Source: Gigaspora rosea (Eukaryota; Glomeromycota; Glomeromycetes; Diversisporales; Gigasporaceae). Taken from it: a stretch of DNA of 64,000 bases. Shown piece after piece: positions 36,568-46,621 of the stretch. The DNA is taken from contig QKWP01000136.1 in assembly GCA_003550325.1 (NCBI GenBank), forward strand, positions 350,590 through 414,589, written 5' to 3'. Under the pieces are notes generated by a model. That model searched no databases. It was not told the DNA's origin and was given only the letters and a program-made list of their open reading frames with translations. How positions within the stretch are numbered: position 1 is the first letter of the stretch; the number at the start of each line of letters is the position of its first letter. The position numbers were made by a program, and so were the translations under genes.

Positions 36568-37075
36568 TGTCACGGGCTAAAAGGTAGATCTTTGGAATTA
36601 GGCGCAGTAAAACCCATGATTAAGAATCGAATACAAGAAATCTAAGAAGAAATCAAGAATTAAGAATTAATTAAAAATAGTTAGCGATATAAAATATTGT
36701 TAAACATAGCTATCGTTATTGTAATCATATAATACTTATCACCATAAGCCCCTTAGTTATAGTGATTCTACTGTGATTCTTTCATGAAGAGAAATCAATA
36801 ATTCTACCATGATCATGAAAGATTTATTTACCCCTAAACCTCTTTAGTTCATTAGGCTAGTGAAAGTTATAAAAGCTCTATAATTTCCCTCTTGTAAAGG
36901 ACACACATCCTATCCTACAGGATTCCAATATTCCTATAACTGAATTACCTTTGATAGGTTCTTTAAATAAATTAATACCAAATCACCAATGTCACACCTC
37001 TGGCGAATTGCCTTATCACTAAAATTCTATATTTTTCATATATAAGTTAACAAACCTATGATTCTGCCCGTAACA
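36568..37075 (+). repeat. LTR B (3'), 508 bp, uninterrupted
   Basis: TGTCACGGGCTAAAAGGTAG to GATTCTGCCCGTAACA. Contains the empty GTCACACC site that is filled by the hAT-like element in LTR A. Its right flank GTAT matches the left flank of LTR A. Confidence 0.85.
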
Positions 37076-37610
37076 GTATGAATATCAGGTATGGTAATTA
37101 TACATATCTATAGAAGAACATATATGGCAATCGGGATATCTATAGATAGTAATAAGAAAAGATCTATATATAGTAATAACATAGGGTGGGTATAGGTACT
37201 ATTTTTAAAAAAGAGATAATCGATTATAATCGTGGGCAATTTAAGGTGATCGGATCGTGATTGTGCAGAGATGGAAAAGCAGGGTGATGATCAAAAGAAA
37301 GATTTTGTGTGCAGAAAATTTTTAATAGTGTAACACTGGTGACTCGAATAAATGTCTGTCTTGTGACTTCATTCACAAGCGGGTCATTATTATTGCTCGT
37401 CTCATCGTGTGCCCCTTCCTCATACACAACAGTCGTGACCAGTGTATAAAATAGCATGATAAAAATCTGGATTTACCGTTTTTTATATTGCATATACTAG
37501 TATTTTAATATTGGGCTAGTGCAAAAACGGTGCATGATCCAGAATTTTTTGAAGTAACCGGTGCGTGCATCTATGTGCTCCAATGATGTGATGATCATTT
37601 TCTACTAGTG

Positions 37611-37775
37611 CAGGTTTTTTTTTTTAACCGGTATTTTTTTATATGGCAGGTGCATATACCGATAAATTAAAATTTCTTTTTAAACACTGGTCGTGACCAG
37701 TGTTTAAAATAGAAATTTTAATTTACCAGTACATGCACCTGTTATATAAAAAAATACCGGTTAAAAAAAAACCTG
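37611..37775. repeat. Palindromic element nested in the 37.4-kb TIR element
   Basis: Left arm CAGGTTTTTTTTTTTAACCG and right arm CGGTTAAAAAAAAACCTG meet at CACTGGTCGTGACCAGTG. The junction CGTGACCAGTGT also occurs at the left end of the enclosing element (37433-37444), suggesting two end-to-end copies of the same terminus. Confidence 0.8.
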
Positions 37776-37968
37776 TAAAAAAATTTTTATATAAAGTAAG
37801 TATTGTAACAATAAAAATTGCTAATAGCTTCCATACCTGTTTAAATTTTCATAGAAAAGTTATTTTGTACGATCATTTATATATAGCTTTTAATTCTTTC
37901 TTCATATAAGTATTAATCGTTTATACTAAAAAGAAAATTGATGGTAGCTTGGTGGCTTAATCATGCAA

Positions 37969-38147
37969 GAGTGTATACGCTCAAAATATAACGTATAAGT
38001 GATTACACAAACTTGTAAATACCACGCTATAAGCATATACGTTCAAATTAGAGCGTATACACTCAGAAAGGTATGTACATGCTCAAATTAAAGCGCACAC
38101 GCTCAAAAAAGAGCGTAAATGCTCTATCCCCACCAAATGTATATAAA
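37969..38147 (+). promoter_or_regulatory. LTR-like promoter: repeats followed by a TATA box
   Basis: Units like GCTCAAATTAGAGCGTATAC recur about seven times in decayed form, then TGTATATAAACCCTGC supplies a TATA box near 38139. The LTRs at 56946-57582 and 63167-63691 have the same design (short tandem repeats, then GATATATAAACCC). No PBS was found here, so it may be a solo LTR fragment. Confidence 0.5.
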
Positions 38148-38861
38148 CCCTGCAAATTCAATAAAGGCCATTAATAAGTTTCACGTCACATTCAAAAATA
38201 AAATATAATAAAAATGATAAACTTATCTTTTGAATTCGACTTGTAACCTTAATAAACCTTGCGAGACTCAATTTGATGGACTGAATTGACTTGTAACTTC
38301 GTATTGGCTTATTTCAACTCGAATTCCATGTGACTAGTTTTGTTAATTCTTTTTAAATTGTTCACGTGACTCCTGTTAACCTTGAACTTTGTGTTGAACT
38401 TACCCCGATTCACCTATTTATATAATTCACCCCATAATCAGTTGGAGCTTTAAATTGGCACTATTGTCTATCTTGTTTTACGCTCTCCCAATTCAATGTT
38501 ACAGTATTTGTAGCCAATTTGCATTAGTTGATTTTTTTCAAATCTAACCCAAAATAGTACAATGCCTTTTACAACAATGATTTTTTCCATTATTTCCTTT
38601 TTCTCGTGATAATATAACCTAAGCATGACTATTTCATGCATCAGGTTATTAAATTCAATGATATCCTGACACTTTACTCTCTATGAAATTATATACTACG
38701 TTATACTACGTTCCTAGTAAGTTATATATATATGCACCGGTTACTTCAAAAAATTCTGGATCATGCACTGTTTGTTGCACCAGCCCAATTTTAAAATACC
38801 AGTGTATGCAATATAAAAAATGGTAGATCTGGATTTTTATCATGCTATTTTATACACTGAT

Positions 38862-39930
38862 GTCCAAAACCTGTCCAAAACTTGTCCAAAACCAAATCTA
38901 AATTTAATTGTTTTGGACAATTTTTTTATATAAAATAATTTTACTAGCAAATCAAATATTTTCTAATATTATTATAATTTTTGCCCAAATAATATTCAGA
39001 AAAGAAGTATATTTATAACTTTGGTCTATATTAAGCTTAATTCTATAAAATTTTAACAACATTCTAGATATTATTTTAATATTTAGATCACAACCTTTCT
39101 ATATAATATCTAATATTTTTATAATATAGATACTTTTTAACAAATATACTTTAGTAACCTAAAAATTTACTAAATAAAAAATTGTAATAACTTATAGAAT
39201 AGAGTTAATAAAAATAGGACAAACTTACTAAATAAATTTGTTTCATTTCTTTTGACTTTCTCTATATGTTTTTTGTTGTAGCTTAGCATAATAATTATAT
39301 GCATAATTACTTTAAGAGCATTTCTATTTGTACACAGGGTGTACTACACAAATCATATATAAAAATGCAGTATGCAGATCATTTTTTGTACAACAAATAT
39401 AAAGAAAAAACAAAAATTAATTGTATCTTAAAATTTTGCTTAAGAAACAATCTATAAGCTCTAAAAAAAAAATTCCTTGTAAAATTTGGTATAAACTATG
39501 CCCTCTGCACATCCCAGTTCTTACTCTAACCTTAATATTAATTAAATTATTTTTTATTTAATAAAAATCTTTTAATTTATAAAAATTATTATACCCATGT
39601 TCAAACACCCCATGTACAATTAGTTATTTTCTTACTTTAATTAATAATACTAATTATTACATTAATTTTTTTATTGGTTTTTTAGTTTCAATAACGTGTT
39701 TTGATTAATAATGCCCTATATATATTATCTAATATTTTTATAATATTTTAATTTAAAACTTATATTAATTTTATTTATTTATTTAAGTATAGAAATATAA
39801 ATATTATATATTTTACTAATTTAAAAAATATTTTGAACCATTTTGGACAATTTAGGACAGTTTTGGACAGTTTTGAACATGTCTAAAACTGTCCAATCAA
39901 AAATTTTAATTGGACATGTCCAATTCCCAA
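38862..39930. mobile_element. Element with inverted subterminal GTCCAAAAC repeats
   Basis: Left side: GTCCAAAACCTGTCCAAAAC then TTGTCCAAAACC. Right side near 39840-39900: TTTTGGACAATTTAGGACAG, TTTTGGACAGTTTTGAACAT, in inverted order. Tandem subterminal motifs in inverted arrangement are typical of transposase-binding ends. Exact termini and target duplication were not found; the AT-rich interior has no gene. Confidence 0.55.
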
Positions 39931-40082
39931 TGCTGTTCTAAATAGTATAATAAAAATTTTAAATTTTATAAAAAAATACAATTTACTAAACAATTGCATT
40001 ATTAAATTAAAAAAGTACCTTTTTATAATATCTCTTACAATGAGTTAACAAACAAAATTTTATATATAAAAAATATATGCTT

Positions 40083-43000
40083 CTATCTATTATGTCTAGG
40101 ACTAATTGTAAAAAAATATATAAGTTAAAATTATTATATTATAAATTGTAAAAATTTAATACTTACTTGCTAATAATTTATTAATAATATATATAAAATA
40201 TATATTATTAGTTATAATTATTGTTATAATAATATTATAATTTGTAAAAATTCAATACTACTTGCTAAAAATTTATTAATAAAATGTTTAAAATATATAT
40301 TATTGTCATAAAAAATAATTTAGATTATCAAATAATAACTTTATAATTGTGCAGTTAAATTTATATTTACCAACTAAATTGAATAATAAAGAATTAGTAT
40401 TTATAATTATAATATTAAGTTATAAATAAGAAATAAACTTGATTTTATACATACTCCCTAATAATTTACCAAAATAATTTAAGTTTTTATAAAAGAATAA
40501 ACCAACAATACCGAAAATTTTCATACTTACAAGCTAAAAAAAATATAAATTAGTTATAAAAAAATAAGGCAAACAACGAAAAATTTTTTATAATTTAGTT
40601 ATACATACGGACTATTATTTAGCAAAATAATTTTATTTAAGTATTTATAAAAAAATAAACCATAATTACCAAATAACTTTATACTTACTCGCTAATAATT
40701 AATAATAAAATATATTAAATAATTATTTAACAATATCTTTATAAATAATATAGCTAAATTGTACTTACCATCTAATTATTTAGTTAAAATATTTAGAGTT
40801 ACATTATAAAGTTTTAAATAAAATTGTTAAATAACTCATTTATGATATGTATAAAGATAAGTTTACTTACGACCTAAAAATATTAATAAAAATTTTAAAA
40901 ATATATAAATGTAATTACTTAAAATAAAAGAGCAATTTACTTACTCGCTAATTATTTCATAAAGAATTATGTATTATTAATTGCAAAAAAAAACAATAAA
41001 TAATTTTACAAATATGCATTATTAAGTTCACACATACCACTCCCTAGTTTAACATAAGATGTTAATATAATCAAGTTTTAAAAAAATAAGATTTAAAAAA
41101 CTGTATATCAATTATTAATATTATAAATACTTAAAAAATATATCTACTAATAAATTAATAGAATACAATTTTATAATTGCAAAATTTAGCTCTATGATAA
41201 TTTTCTACGTATTTTCGGTTCTATAAATATAGCAAATATGCTATACATGTCCTCTTGCTATATCGATATTCTTCAAAAACAAAGAATTTGTCTGTTATAT
41301 CCAGATGCAGATTTAACCATTGCATCCTCATATTAAATACGTATATATGTTAAAAAATCTAAAGGATGTCATTATAACAAGATGTCGTTATAGCCAGATG
41401 TCGTTATATTCAAATGTCATTATGGGTTATGGTCAGACTTCGTTATAGCCAGATATCATTATAACCAGAGTGACATGTATAACAAAATTTTTAGCCTAGC
41501 ACAAATTTTTTATTCTATTTATAGTTGATAGTAGCAATTTAAATAATTTATTTTATACTTACAAGCTTATAATGTAATAGATAAGATTGCATTAGTTAAT
41601 AAATTAAAAATCATTGGACAATAAAATATAATAAGGTTTTTATTTACTGACTATTGTTTAAAAAATGGAAAATAAATTAAATTATAAAAATTATATTTGA
41701 TTACCAAATAATATTAAGCTGGTGTAGATAATATTTGTTAATTTTATATAAAGGGTTATATCCCCTCTATCTTTCTCTATATATATATTTTTATTTTTAG
41801 AGATATAAGCAAGTTTGAGGTATAATTAGATATATAAGGCATACAAAATTTACTTACTCAAATATATGATATAACTAAAGTACAAACAAGAGAGGATATA
41901 ACCCAGCAGAGATATAATTCAATTACAACTATATATTATACAAATTTATTAATTGTAGCATCATTTAGGATTTTTCTAACAAAAATAATACTTCAGAAAT
42001 TATGTAAATTATAGCTCTGAAGGGTCATTTTTTAGTAATGATCTCATAGGGCTAATCGCAAAGTGATGCTTAAAAATATTATCTATACATAAATATAATA
42101 AACCTATAACTTACCTAATAATTTAATAGGTAAATATATTAAATTTGTATTATTTATTATTAAAAAATAGTAATAAACTTATTAAATAGCGATTTTATAA
42201 TAAATATAACAAAGTTCATACTAACCAACTAAGATTTAAAATAATAAAATTTAATAAAAAGAGATATATATTAGATTATAAAAGAAGTATAAATTTAGAA
42301 TACTTACTCACTAACATTTAAAGAAAATTAAAACATCCGTTATTTTAAAGATAATTTTATAAATATATATTAATGATTATACTTACTCTGGAGGACTATA
42401 ATTAAGAAAATAGAAATATATTAAAATATAGTATGCGTTGTTAGTTAAAAAAGATGTAAGCTTATATATAAATATTATTAAATATTATGTAGCGGTCAAG
42501 AGAAAGCTGATATCGGTTTATTGCTCGCAGAACTCAGCCAATCTGATTTGTTTGAATTTGTCTACCACAAAATATAATTGAAAGCTCGATGATAGGTTTT
42601 TCCTTGGCGACATTCAAATTTTAACAAGTTTGTAATAGGCTTAATTTAAATCTCTATTTTATTTTACACCCATATATAATATCTCAAAAGGTGGCTAGAA
42701 TTTAAACCATTATTTGAGATAAAATATGGATTATATTGAGCTTTGCGATAGGTGCAAAATCCATAGATACATTTTTTAATAATTTATAAATAAACAAAGT
42801 TATATTAATGCTTACCAGCTAATAAATAATTATTGATTATTATAAATAAATATATTCTAAATCATCAAATACAAATATAAGTTTATTTATCCGTACCATC
42901 TAGTAATTTAAAAAATAATGTAAATAAATGAAATGTAACATATATATATATATTATAATTGCAATAAAGGCTTACTTACCGTCTAATGAGAATATATAAA

Positions 43001-43296
43001 TTCAATTAGAAATATAATTTTTTAAAACCCATAAATGAAATTCTAGAAAAATATTCAATGGAGTGTATACTAACATTTTGTCACTTTAGCAAAAATATTT
43101 AAAAAAAAATGTCATAAAAACAGATCAGATTATAATCTAAAACTATTATAAAATAATAATTTTAAAAATATAATTACCCTTTCGGTCTTTTTTCCAATCT
43201 AACAAATTCAAGAGGGCTTGATTCAACGGAGCAAGCATTAAGGACAATAAGAATAGTAAGAATCAAAGTTATGTCGAATATGTAAGATAAATTCAT
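40083..43296 (-). CDS. Micro-exon gene: secreted six-cysteine peptide built from one-codon exons
   Basis: Exon 1 (43178-43296) encodes 39 residues: signal peptide MNLSYIFDITLILTILIVLN, then a stretch with Glu-Lys-Arg, a possible Kex2 site. Then come tiny exons, each bounded by AG and GT: 42980-42982, 42897-42899, 42816-42818, 42387-42395, 42308-42310, 42226-42228, 41648-41650, 41563-41565, 41038-41043, 40945-40947, 40871-40873, 40769-40771, 40689-40691, 40609-40611, 40531-40533, 40455-40457, 40371-40373, 40262-40264, 40167-40169, and the last coding exon 40083-40101. All introns are phase 2; ten of twenty start GTAAGT. The product is about 67 residues with mature core RCCPPDDCHLECESC, then DPLDCNN and a TAG stop. 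A further 9-nt exon at 43075-43083 would split the 195-nt first intron into 94 and 92 nt and also keep frame. Weak spots: AAG acceptor at 41566-41568, donors GTTAGT and GTAGTA, and three introns over 400 nt. No family recognised; function unknown. Confidence 0.8.
41244..41479. mobile_element. MITE inside an intron of the micro-exon gene
   Basis: TACATGTCCTCTTGCTATAT at the left and GACATGTA at the right are inverted, flanked by TA (41242-41243, 41480-41481). The interior has tandem ~16-bp units of the type GATGTCGTTATAGCCA. It explains part of the unusually long intron 41044-41562. Confidence 0.7.
41753..41904. mobile_element. Second MITE inside an intron of the micro-exon gene
   Basis: GGGTTATATCCCCTCT at the left mirrors AGAGGATATAACCC at the right. 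Located in the long intron 41651-42225. Target duplication unclear. Confidence 0.65.
42109..42116 (-). other. Zero-length exon / recursive splice site in the micro-exon gene
   Basis: On the minus strand ATTATTAG is directly followed by GTAAGTTA, an acceptor joined to a donor with no exon between. It lies where the array spacing predicts another unit. It could allow the 575-nt intron (41651-42225) to be removed in two steps of 111 and 464 nt, as in recursive splicing. Confidence 0.5.
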
Positions 43297-43388
43297 TTTG
43301 CAAAGATTTAATAATATTAGTGAGCCGAGTTAAAATAGTAGATATTTTGGTAAACTTTTTATTGGCAATACTAACAAATTTCTACGGC

Positions 43389-43396
43389 TATTTATA
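43389..43396 (-). promoter_or_regulatory. TATA box of the micro-exon gene
   Basis: TATAAATA on the minus strand, about 93 bases before the ATG at 43296, at a normal spacing for a short 5' leader. AAAATG gives an A at -3 of the start codon. Confidence 0.6.
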
Positions 43397-43877
43397 CTTA
43401 AATTTAGGTTAATAAATTTTTTTATTTTTATACCGAATTTTATTATAATTACAATATTTCGAAGAGAATTACAAATAACAAGCACAATCTAATTTTAGAA
43501 ATAAAAAAAACTCATAGTATGTGTATTATGAACATAACAGAGTAGTACTGTAGATTTCTAAATATTAACTAGATTCCATTATTTCAAAGATTTTGGTTTT
43601 GGTCGTAAAATTATTTTAAATTGCTTTGAAATAGGAACCGAAATTTTTTTGTTTGACTAACCAAATCGTATCTAGTAATGAACATAATGGTAGAAATTAA
43701 TGGTTAAAAAATGCAAAAAAAAATAGAAAAATAGTAGGAAAAATGACTAAATTAGAAGAAATTTTTTTGGGTTTAACTATAAATGATAGTTCGAAATTAT
43801 CCCTTGTAAATAAATCGCTCTCCCAAAATAATTAATAAAAATACATTCGTTTATAAATTTCTTTAACCTTAATGATT

Positions 43878-43945
43878 GTGGCCCAGTAGCTAAATTGGCG
43901 CACGAGTTTAGGAAGTCTCTCCCAAGGCCACAACAATGGTTTAAG
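43878..43945 (+). other. tRNA-like remnant
   Basis: TTGTGGCC and GGCCACAA can pair as an acceptor-like stem. TAGCTAAATTGGCGCA resembles a D arm (A box), but no T arm / B box (GGTTCGAATC) is present. Probably a decayed SINE head or tRNA relic, not a working gene. Confidence 0.3.
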
Positions 43946-44290
43946 AATATCTGAAAGTGGCGATTTATCTAAAGTATCGCCTTACTAAAATTAAGCCTCT
44001 GAATTAGATCTTTATGCATGCTTAAATCGTAATTTTAGCCAGGGCGCTACTTTAGATATATAAAGTAGCTTCTTAGATAAATTGCTACTATCGTCCTTTA
44101 GATGCAGAAGTACACGTGAAATAAGCGTGATAAGTGCGATAATAAGGGAAGTGAAATAATAAAAGGGGGATGATAAAGTATGTACGTACTTGGTGGTAAC
44201 TCAACTAAATAAATCAAAACTATGTCAGCAATATTAGTAAATTTACTATGATCAGATTTTTTATCAGTGATCAAAATAAACAATTAAATA
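43946..44290. other. Non-coding spacer
   Basis: No gene recognised. Confidence 0.4.
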
Positions 44291-44450
44291 GAGTCTTCCT
44301 CCTCTATAACCATACAGTTTGTATCAAGAAAATTAGTGATTATAAAAGAGTGTGATTATATAGAAGTCTTTTTTATAAGTTTATTAATAAATTGTTTCAA
44401 AATTTAATGTGATTGTACAGGTGTTGTTATTATATAGAGGAGGAAGACTG
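44291..44450. mobile_element. Mariner-like MITE (160 bp, TA target duplication)
   Basis: GAGTCTTCCTCCTCTATAAC at the left and TATATAGAGGAGGAAGACTG at the right, with TA on both flanks (44289-44290, 44451-44452). Non-coding. Confidence 0.85.
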
Positions 44451-44939
44451 TATCATTTTACTTTATTTAATTAATAAGCAAAGCACAAAATTCTAAACGG
44501 TCCAACTTGATATCACATTTCTCTTTCTAATTTTTTTATGCTATATTTTTTGCGCCAATTCTAGTAAAGTTTCGACTTGTACGTTTAAAATACAAAATTT
44601 TCACTAAAATCAATGAAATTTGGATATTCTATAAGACGATGTTTCAAATTTTATATATTAATAGAAAATTCTAAAGCGTAACTTTATTCTTCAACATTTA
44701 ATAAGTTACTTGTGAAAGTTTCAAAGTAATTCATTGGGTTTTCAATAAGTTGCAACGTTTTAAAGTAATTATGATATCGATATGTAATATAAGTAATTAA
44801 CGTTGATTGGTAGATCTACCCGTGATTGCCCGTGATAATTAGCCAATCAAAATACATAATTTTAATTAATACCACAGTACAGAAAAAATTTCATAAAAAA
44901 GCTTACAAATTAATAAATGCATATTTAGAGAATAGATAG

Positions 44940-45046
44940 ATACCTCCGGCGAAATTCCGGTCGAAAGGACGGCGAAATTCCGGTTGAATTAGAATACCTC
45001 CGGCGAAATTCCGGTCGAAAAGTTGAACATTACCGGTTAATCCGGT
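44940..45046. repeat. GC-rich repeats of GGCGAAATTCCGGT
   Basis: ATACCTCCGGCGAAATTCCG at 44940 recurs at 44994, with a third GGCGAAATTCCGG between them and TACCGGTTAATCCGGT after. It contrasts with the flanking AT-rich DNA. Probably a transposon end or minisatellite seed. Confidence 0.6.
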
Positions 45047-45273
45047 AGAAACATTAGACTAGATCATTGCAAATGTAGGGACCTTGCATATTATGAAGGC
45101 CCCATTGATTAAGATCTAATAAAATTGACGCCATTGAGCGTCCTGACACAAAAAAAAAATTTAACGTAATAAAATACTGTAGTTATGGACGAAAACGTTT
45201 CTAGTTACCTTCACTTTATAGATGGTCCAATAAGCGGTAGGCATATTTTGTCTTCTAAGTGAGTTCTTGGGAT

Positions 45274-46613
45274 TAGTGAATTGACCCGTCTAAAAAATCT
45301 TCACCCGGGCAGGGACGATGATTTTATGCAATTCGCATAAAACCGCATGTTTGCAGAAAGGTGTGACCCCATGATTTTCATGATGATGATGCGGAGAATC
45401 TTTGAGATTCTAAATAGGGAATCTAAATTTAAGAATCATTAAAAATCCGTAAAAAATTTTATAATTATTTGATCAGTGATTACATAACTAATACAGTAAT
45501 ATACTTGTCACTTTGATTAAAAATTATGTTGTCCAGGTATTTGTTTCCATGGATTCCCCATTTTTTATATAATCGTAACACTTTCTTTACCAAACCCAGA
45601 GACTTTTTCCATTATCTCTTTATTGAGTTTGTAAGCGAGATTTTCATTAGGCTTATCAGTGTCTATTTCGCGACTTCAATTTTTTAAGTAGCGAATATTT
45701 TCTAACAATCTTCAAAGAATGGTGTGTTGAATCAAAGTTATCCAATTAGCATCATTTGCATCCGTTACTTTGGATGAACTAACCGAATATGCCACTAAAT
45801 TATTAGGTTCTTTTGAATTAAAAATTGTTCGCCTTTACTAATATAAAGAAGATTCGTAATTTGCAATATTGAATAATTATCATAATATAAAAAAACTATA
45901 CGCCATTTCAAGTCATCACTATACGCAGGAGGCATCATGATATTTATTGAATTAAAATATAAATACAGAGATATAATATAACGATTATACATGTATGATA
46001 ATAAAGGAAAACATAAAGCGAATATTAAATTTTTACTATATATGTTATCATGTAATTTATTAAATTTTCACTTTATATTATGTAATTTATTTTGTTTTGA
46101 TAAATTATATAAAATACCGATCATCAATGCCTGTATATAAAAATCTTTAAAATTCTCCAAGAATCGAAAAATCGATCAGAATCGATCGATTTCACATGAT
46201 TTCACATGACATCATGATCTGCAGGGGTCACACCTTTCTGCAAACCGCTATAATTTGCAATAATAAATTAACTTTGTATTAATTTTGTGATTTTTTCGGA
46301 AATCATTAAAAATTTATCCAAAATTTGGTTTGACCTTTCTAGTATTTTTATGTTCATTTTCTCTTTCGGAGATTTTCGGAACCTTAATTCTGCATACTAT
46401 CCGACACCAGTAGCCAATCAAATTTATAGAATCTCACGTGAAGTTTACTCTTAGAATTTGGTTTAATTTGCATAATCAATATAAATTTGCACTAATTTGT
46501 ATTAATTTATATACAAATTTTTACGGTCTTCTGCCCGCGAGTTGACCCACCCGTTCTCACCCGAGCTGTTACAACTTGACCCGGGTCACCCACCCACCCG
46601 GGTCAAATCACTA
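45274..46613. mobile_element. hAT-like element, 1.34 kb, 8-bp target duplication
   Basis: Left end TAGTGAATTGACCCG; right end, reverse-complemented, TAGTGATTTGACCCGGGT. CTTGGGAT is duplicated exactly at 45266-45273 and 46614-46621. The right side carries GACCCGGGTCACCCACCC-type repeats. A ~95-bp block near 46393-46530 matches the 14.1-kb element in inverted orientation. It contains a further inverted-repeat element at 45330-46262. Confidence 0.9.
45330..46262. mobile_element. Inner inverted-repeat element with a transposase N-terminal fragment
   Basis: GCAGAAAGGTGTGACCCC at 45355-45372 mirrors GGGGTCACACCTTTCTGC at about 46226-46243, and pairing extends outward. Between them, on the minus strand, 45828-45938 encodes MPPAYSDDLKWRIVFLYYDN followed by YSILQITNLLYISKG. 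This is the first helix-turn-helix of IS630/Tc1-type transposases common in these fungi; the catalytic domain is absent. Confidence 0.7.
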
Positions 46614-46621
46614 CTTGGGAT

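Larger units (their letters stand above)
27071..37075 (+). mobile_element. Region bounded by a pair of 508-bp LTRs with 4-bp duplication, carrying host kinase relics
   Basis: LTR A (27071-29385, interrupted by a hAT-like insertion) and LTR B (36568-37075) are the same 508-bp sequence once the insert is removed, with about 20 differences in the first 430 bases by eye. Outer flanks share GTAT (27067-27070 and 37076-37079). LTR A is followed by TTTGGTGGTGACTGTGAG, in the place and form of a tRNA primer-binding site. No gag or pol was seen. The interior instead holds a response-regulator/GAF histidine-kinase relic, two TKL kinase relics, a poly(A) retroposon, a foldback and a mariner. It may be a non-autonomous LTR element that captured host genes; chance pairing of two solo LTRs is the alternative. 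Confidence 0.65.
37440..38859. mobile_element. Long-TIR element, 1.42 kb
   Basis: About 130 bp at each end are inverted copies: CAGTGTATAAAATAGCATGA at 37440 and TCATGCTATTTTATACACTG ending at 38859, through GTGCATGATCCAGAATTTTT and GAAGTAACCGGTGC on both sides. Target duplication not found. The interior holds a smaller palindrome (37611-37775) whose centre repeats the same CAGTGTTTAAAATAG end motif, and an LTR-like promoter block at 37969-38147. No protein recognised. Confidence 0.8.

Noticed and set aside
27071-37075. Hidden gag-pol in the LTR-bounded region
   Set aside because: No protease, reverse transcriptase, RNase H or integrase motif could be read in any frame.
41700-41725. Possible further exon before GTAATC
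   Set aside because: The only acceptor (CAG) gives 14 nt, not a multiple of 3, and would destroy the reading frame that otherwise works.
41851-41870. An additional GTAAGT donor in the micro-exon array
   Set aside because: It lies inside the MITE 41753-41904 and the preceding AG would give a 17-nt exon that breaks the frame.
43878-43945. Candidate tRNA gene
   Set aside because: D-arm-like and acceptor-like pairing only; no T arm or B box and no proper anticodon loop.
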